35,237 nt of DNA, from the NCBI GenBank assembly GCA_013288145.1, contig JABDCJ010000001.1, positions 62,014 through 97,250 on the forward strand. The letters are read 5' to 3'. How positions within the stretch are numbered: position 1 is the stretch's first letter; each line of letters opens with the position of its first letter. The notes beneath the pieces were generated by a model. That model was not told the origin of the DNA. It did no database searches and saw only the letters and a program-made list of their open reading frames with translations. Below, piece by piece: positions 31,894-35,237 of the stretch. A program made the translations under genes and the position numbers. This stretch comes from Nitrososphaerota archaeon. GTDB lineage: Archaea; Thermoproteota; Nitrososphaeria; Nitrososphaerales; CADDZS01.

Positions 31894-34800
31894 TCAGGAA
31901 ACGTCTATGCGAATCTTGGTACCATCGATTTCCGCTTCCGTCCAGGACTCACTTTCAGGTGGTAGATCGGGGAATAGTTCGACTTTCTTTACTCTCACAA
32001 GGAAAGCGAGTTCCTCTTTTTTCGATTCCAACAACTTGACCGTCTGATCTCCGAGTCCAGCAATCTTTGCCGAATTGAGTACGTCTGTCGGATTGAACCC
32101 TTTTTCCTTGCGAAGTGATTGGAGATTTCTAGCTATGTCTCTCGTTGTGCCTTCAGCAATAAGTTCATCGTCCCGAGATACGTCCAGCGCTACAACGACG
32201 CCGTAATTTTCAGATACAACATATTTAGGATCTGCAACCGAGAATTCGAAGATAACGTCAGACTCTGTAATCTCAAAATCCTCCATCCCAGCAAGTTTTA
32301 CTTTTCCCTCTCTTGCCAGCTGGCTAAAGAGAGAAGCTGCATCGGTAGATGCGAGTTTGGCTGCGACCTCGTTCATTCTACTCTTCGCTCTGGGGGCAAC
32401 GAGCTGGAAATTTGGTTTCACAGAAACCTTGATCGGGGTTTTCTTCGGATCAGTTTCAAAATCGGCCGCAGCGAGGTTTACTTGCTCCAGCAGTATCCCC
32501 TTATCCGGAGAGACCAAGTCAATCTCTGCCTCGCCCATCAAATAAACAGCCTTTCGTAGCGGCCATCGCCGCTTCACTTTTCCCTTCATTCTCGAAGAGT
32601 TTGTGAGCGATACAAGATTGGACAAAAGGTCGAACTCCGCTTCGAGATGATCGTCCCGGAATTGCGCCTCGGATTCGGGCCAAACACGAAGGAGAAGAGC
32701 ATCGACTCCGAAACATTTGCTTGCCAAATATTCAGTAACAAAAGGCGCTACAGGATGCAGCATCACGTCTATTTCATAAAGAACTAGTCCGAGCACAGAA
32801 TAGATAACCTGTCTTCTCCGTTTGCTCTCGTCGGTTTCCTCCAACATCTCACCACGAATAATTGGAACATAAGTCTGGCTGAGCAAATCTATAACGAAAT
32901 TCTCAATTGCCCTAACTGCTTCAGAATACCGAGCGTCGTTGTAGGTTTGCGTGCACTGGTCGATCAAAAGTCCAAGCTTGGACAGTAACCACCTGTCCTG
33001 CTTCCTGAAAATAGTATCATCAACCTTTTTCAGGTGCTTCACTGCGTCCTCCGGCGAAGAAAAAAGGAACCCGTCAAAGCTAGCATTCTGCAGGTAGAAG
33101 ACATGCATGTGGTAAAGGGTATTCAATATCTGATAAGGCCGCGTGACCATCTCGGCCTTGCTGAAATTTATCGAGTCAATGGGACTGGCTTTCCAGTTCA
33201 GGTAGAGCCTTACGAGATCGACAGAAGTTGCTTTCAGCAGCTCTCTAACAGGAACGAAATTTCCCTTGCTCTTGCTAAGTTTCTCCCCTTTCTCGTCCAG
33301 AACGTGCCCCATGAAGAGAAATGCGCTGTACGGAGATTGCGCCTTCATCGAGAGAATTACGTTCTCGATTAGCAAACTGTACGCCCATCCCCGTGTCTGA
33401 TCTATTCCTTCGGTAAGAAACGGCATCGGAACGAATTCGTGATACTCTTTGTCAGTGTGACCGGCATAAGGCGCTGCACCACTGTTGTGCCAAGTATCGA
33501 GGACGAAAGGCTCTCTTGCCATATCGGAGCCGCACTTTGGACAGGGAATGATTATTCGGTCTATCCAGGGCCGATGAAGCTCAAAGTCTTGACCATCGGG
33601 CAGAGACTTTGCCCTTGAAACTATCTCGCTTCGAGTGAACAATCCTAGTTTCTCCTGACAGCTTGGGCAACGCCAGATCGGCAGAGGAGTTCCCCAGACT
33701 CTTTCCCGAGAAATACACCAAGGCCTCTTCTCTTTGACGATCTCAATGAATCTGTTTCGCGGGGCATCAAAGAAATATTCAACGTTAGATGCACCGTCCA
33801 CTGCAAGATCTTTCAATCGCTCTACGAAGTAAAAGTACTCACGTCGAGCAAGCCAGACTAACCGATCACCTGACCTCCAGCAAACTGGATATTCATGTTT
33901 CAGCTTCCCATAGCGTAGTAAAACACCTTTTTCCTTTAGGGCATCAGCGACCTTCTGGTCAGCATCGCGGACAAAAAGGCCAGCAAACGCGCCTGCCTTC
34001 TCTGTGAAGACTGCTTGATCGTCTATTGGATTGAATATTGGAATACCTCGCTTTCTCGAAACTTCAAAGTCGTCTTCTCCGTTTGCCGGCGCCATGTGAA
34101 CGAGACCGGAGCCCGTCGTCACGTCGACAAACTCCTCAGCTACGATCGAGTGAACTAGCGTACTCTCGAAGTCAATTCCACCCTGCTCTGGAACGAGATC
34201 TGCAAGTGGATAGTCGTAGCGCAATCCCTCCAGCTCTTTGCCACGGACTTTCCTCTTAACCTCAAAGTTCTGTATCTTCAATTCTTTCATGACTGCTTCG
34301 AGCCGATCAGCTCCCACAATCCAAGTCTCCCGGGTCGGCTGTATCAAGACATAACAGTAATCGGAATCGGGTTTTACCCCCACAAGTTCGTCCGTGATTA
34401 CCGTGAAAGGCATGGTCGTCCATGCCACGAGATATGTGGACTCTTTCTCGCGGATCTTCATCTTGAAGTACATCGACGGGTCTTCGAGATTTTCATACCC
34501 TCCAAGGGCTACCTCTCCAGCACTGAGTGAAGTCTGACATTTAGGGCAGAAGGGGGTCACGCGATATCCTTCCGAGAGGATCTTATTTTCCCAGGCAGAC
34601 TTCAATATCTGCCACTCTCTTTCTATGTACTTGTCGTGATAAGTCCAGTAAGCGTTCTCGTCATCGATCAGGAGGCCTATCTGATCATCTGACTCTCGCC
34701 AAACAACGTGATAGCGCAAGACCATCCGTTTGCAAGTATCCACCAGGGTTTCCATTCCGATTTTCTTGAGATTGGCGGTCTTGTTCCCTGTTAGTCCGAG

Positions 34801-35133
34801 TTCCTTTTCAGCTTGAAGCTCAACCGGCAACCCTTGAGTATCCCAGCCACCCCGGAAGTCAATGTACGTGCCTCTCAACGTTTCAAAGCGATACCATAGA
34901 TCCTTCATTATCCTGCCGCGCAGGTGGCCCATGTGAGGCTCACCGTTCAACGTCGGCGGACCATCAACGTATCCGACTTGCTTTGTTTGCCTTTGAGAGA
35001 ATTTTTCTCGGATCTTCTCTCTAATTTTCTCAGTTCTCCATTTCTCGCGTACTGCGTTTTCGATTTCTTGCCCATTGTACGAGTTTGAAAGGAGACCTCC
35101 TTTCTCAGTAGATTTTACTTGCGAGTTACTCAA
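31894..35133 (-). CDS. ileS: Isoleucyl-tRNA synthetase
   Basis: Class I synthetase, 1079 residues, full length. It shows GPPTLNGEPHMGHLRGRIMKD (first motif, with HMGH at 67-70), the editing domain (TWTTMP-like VAWTTMPFTVITDELVGV), the RGWDTQGLP region, ACISRERVWGTPLPIW-type sequence, and KLSKSKGN at about 614-621. A zinc-type CPKCG pair lies near residue 537, and CPKCQ near 197. The start is TTG at 35133, with a Shine-Dalgarno-like AGGAG about 12 nt upstream; no other start occurs before the catalytic domain. The convergent end lies 15 nt from the hydrolase stop. Confidence 0.95.
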   Translation of the reverse strand: MSNSQVKSTEKGGLLSNSYNGQEIENAVREKWRTEKIREKIREKFSQRQTKQVGYVDGPPTLNGEPHMGHLRGRIMKDLWYRFETLRGTYIDFRGGWDTQGLPVELQAEKELGLTGNKTANLKKIGMETLVDTCKRMVLRYHVVWRESDDQIGLLIDDENAYWTYHDKYIEREWQILKSAWENKILSEGYRVTPFCPKCQTSLSAGEVALGGYENLEDPSMYFKMKIREKESTYLVAWTTMPFTVITDELVGVKPDSDYCYVLIQPTRETWIVGADRLEAVMKELKIQNFEVKRKVRGKELEGLRYDYPLADLVPEQGGIDFESTLVHSIVAEEFVDVTTGSGLVHMAPANGEDDFEVSRKRGIPIFNPIDDQAVFTEKAGAFAGLFVRDADQKVADALKEKGVLLRYGKLKHEYPVCWRSGDRLVWLARREYFYFVERLKDLAVDGASNVEYFFDAPRNRFIEIVKEKRPWCISRERVWGTPLPIWRCPSCQEKLGLFTRSEIVSRAKSLPDGQDFELHRPWIDRIIIPCPKCGSDMAREPFVLDTWHNSGAAPYAGHTDKEYHEFVPMPFLTEGIDQTRGWAYSLLIENVILSMKAQSPYSAFLFMGHVLDEKGEKLSKSKGNFVPVRELLKATSVDLVRLYLNWKASPIDSINFSKAEMVTRPYQILNTLYHMHVFYLQNASFDGFLFSSPEDAVKHLKKVDDTIFRKQDRWLLSKLGLLIDQCTQTYNDARYSEAVRAIENFVIDLLSQTYVPIIRGEMLEETDESKRRRQVIYSVLGLVLYEIDVMLHPVAPFVTEYLASKCFGVDALLLRVWPESEAQFRDDHLEAEFDLLSNLVSLTNSSRMKGKVKRRWPLRKAVYLMGEAEIDLVSPDKGILLEQVNLAAADFETDPKKTPIKVSVKPNFQLVAPRAKSRMNEVAAKLASTDAASLFSQLAREGKVKLAGMEDFEITESDVIFEFSVADPKYVVSENYGVVVALDVSRDDELIAEGTTRDIARNLQSLRKEKGFNPTDVLNSAKIAGLGDQTVKLLESKKEELAFLVRVKKVELFPDLPPESESWTEAEIDGTKIRIDVS

Positions 35134-35201
35134 AACTGGAGGCTCCTAAAGAAACTGAGTTGATTCGCAGGCAATCTTCGGGTAGTTTTTCCAAGAAAAT
35201 A

Positions 35202-35237
35202 ATGGTGGGCGGGGAAGAAAAGCAAAAGGATCTATCA
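35202..35237 (+). CDS. Possible first codons of a divergent gene (partial)
   Basis: An ATG at 35202 opens twelve codons to the window end, reading MVGGEEKQKDLS, a hydrophilic N-terminus. It is divergent from ileS with 68 nt between starts. Twelve codons are too few to identify a gene, and no clear TATA box is seen. Confidence 0.25.
   Translation, partial: MVGGEEKQKDLS

Noticed and set aside
1..35237. CRISPR array, insertion sequence, prophage or defence island
   Set aside because: No regularly spaced repeats, transposase, integrase, Cas, toxin-antitoxin or restriction genes were seen. The EVE protein alone does not make a modification or defence locus.

Overview
The window looks like one archaeal contig, with its left end at or very near the contig start. 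Archaeal traits include the rps10 gene with an expected tuf neighbour, a multi-OB RPA-type ssDNA-binding protein, an Lhr-type helicase, archaeal-type TyrRS and IleRS, a YchF/OLA1-like GTPase with a TGS domain, a beta-CASP RNA-processing hydrolase, Lrp-type regulators and a DPM1-like glycosyltransferase. Many genes have TATA-like boxes 25-35 nt before the start and short or absent leaders, and TTG starts are common. I infer a Thermoproteota lineage, possibly a non-ammonia-oxidising Nitrososphaeria/Thaumarchaeota relative. That placement rests on gene content only; no rRNA is present.

Layout. 1-430: a fold-back inverted repeat, a trace of an upstream gene, and rps10. 536-6127: a secreted protein, a zinc ribbon, arginase, acetamidase/formamidase, a frameshifted MOSC protein and small unknowns. 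6128-12000: a gene-poor patch with one likely small gene, a Nudix CoA pyrophosphatase, a small membrane protein, an Lhr helicase lacking a normal start, and RPA. 12118-16980: LLM flavin enzyme, XdhC, DPM1-like transferase, stand-alone RAM protein, FMN 2-hydroxyacid dehydrogenase and a PNPOx-like protein. 17014-21928: a coupled kinase / IMPase-like phosphatase / APS-kinase operon, then pyruvate-type dehydrogenase E1 alpha and beta. 21925-24280: EVE protein, TyrRS, VOC protein and Lrp regulator. 24400-26521: an aberrant tRNA-like gene, then bacterial-looking glucokinase and NagB. 26522-27576: one kilobase without intact genes, holding a perfect GTGA-loop hairpin and a truncated membrane-protein remnant. 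27577-35237: gluconolactonase, 3-hydroxyisobutyrate dehydrogenase family, OLA1-like GTPase, RNA-processing hydrolase, IleRS and possibly the first codons of a divergent gene.

Together the genes suggest a heterotroph able to use amino acids, amides, amino sugars and glucose-type sugars: arginase plus amidase for nitrogen release, NagB plus glucokinase plus gluconolactonase for sugars, and a 2-oxoacid dehydrogenase E1. I see no CRISPR array, insertion sequence, transposase, integrase or phage gene. No gene cluster here is a convincing undescribed defence or mobile system. The items most worth checking are the aberrant tRNA, the start-less Lhr facing a short antisense reading frame, the frameshifted MOSC gene, the structured 1-kb gap, and the repeated 4-nt stop-to-stop overlaps between convergent genes.
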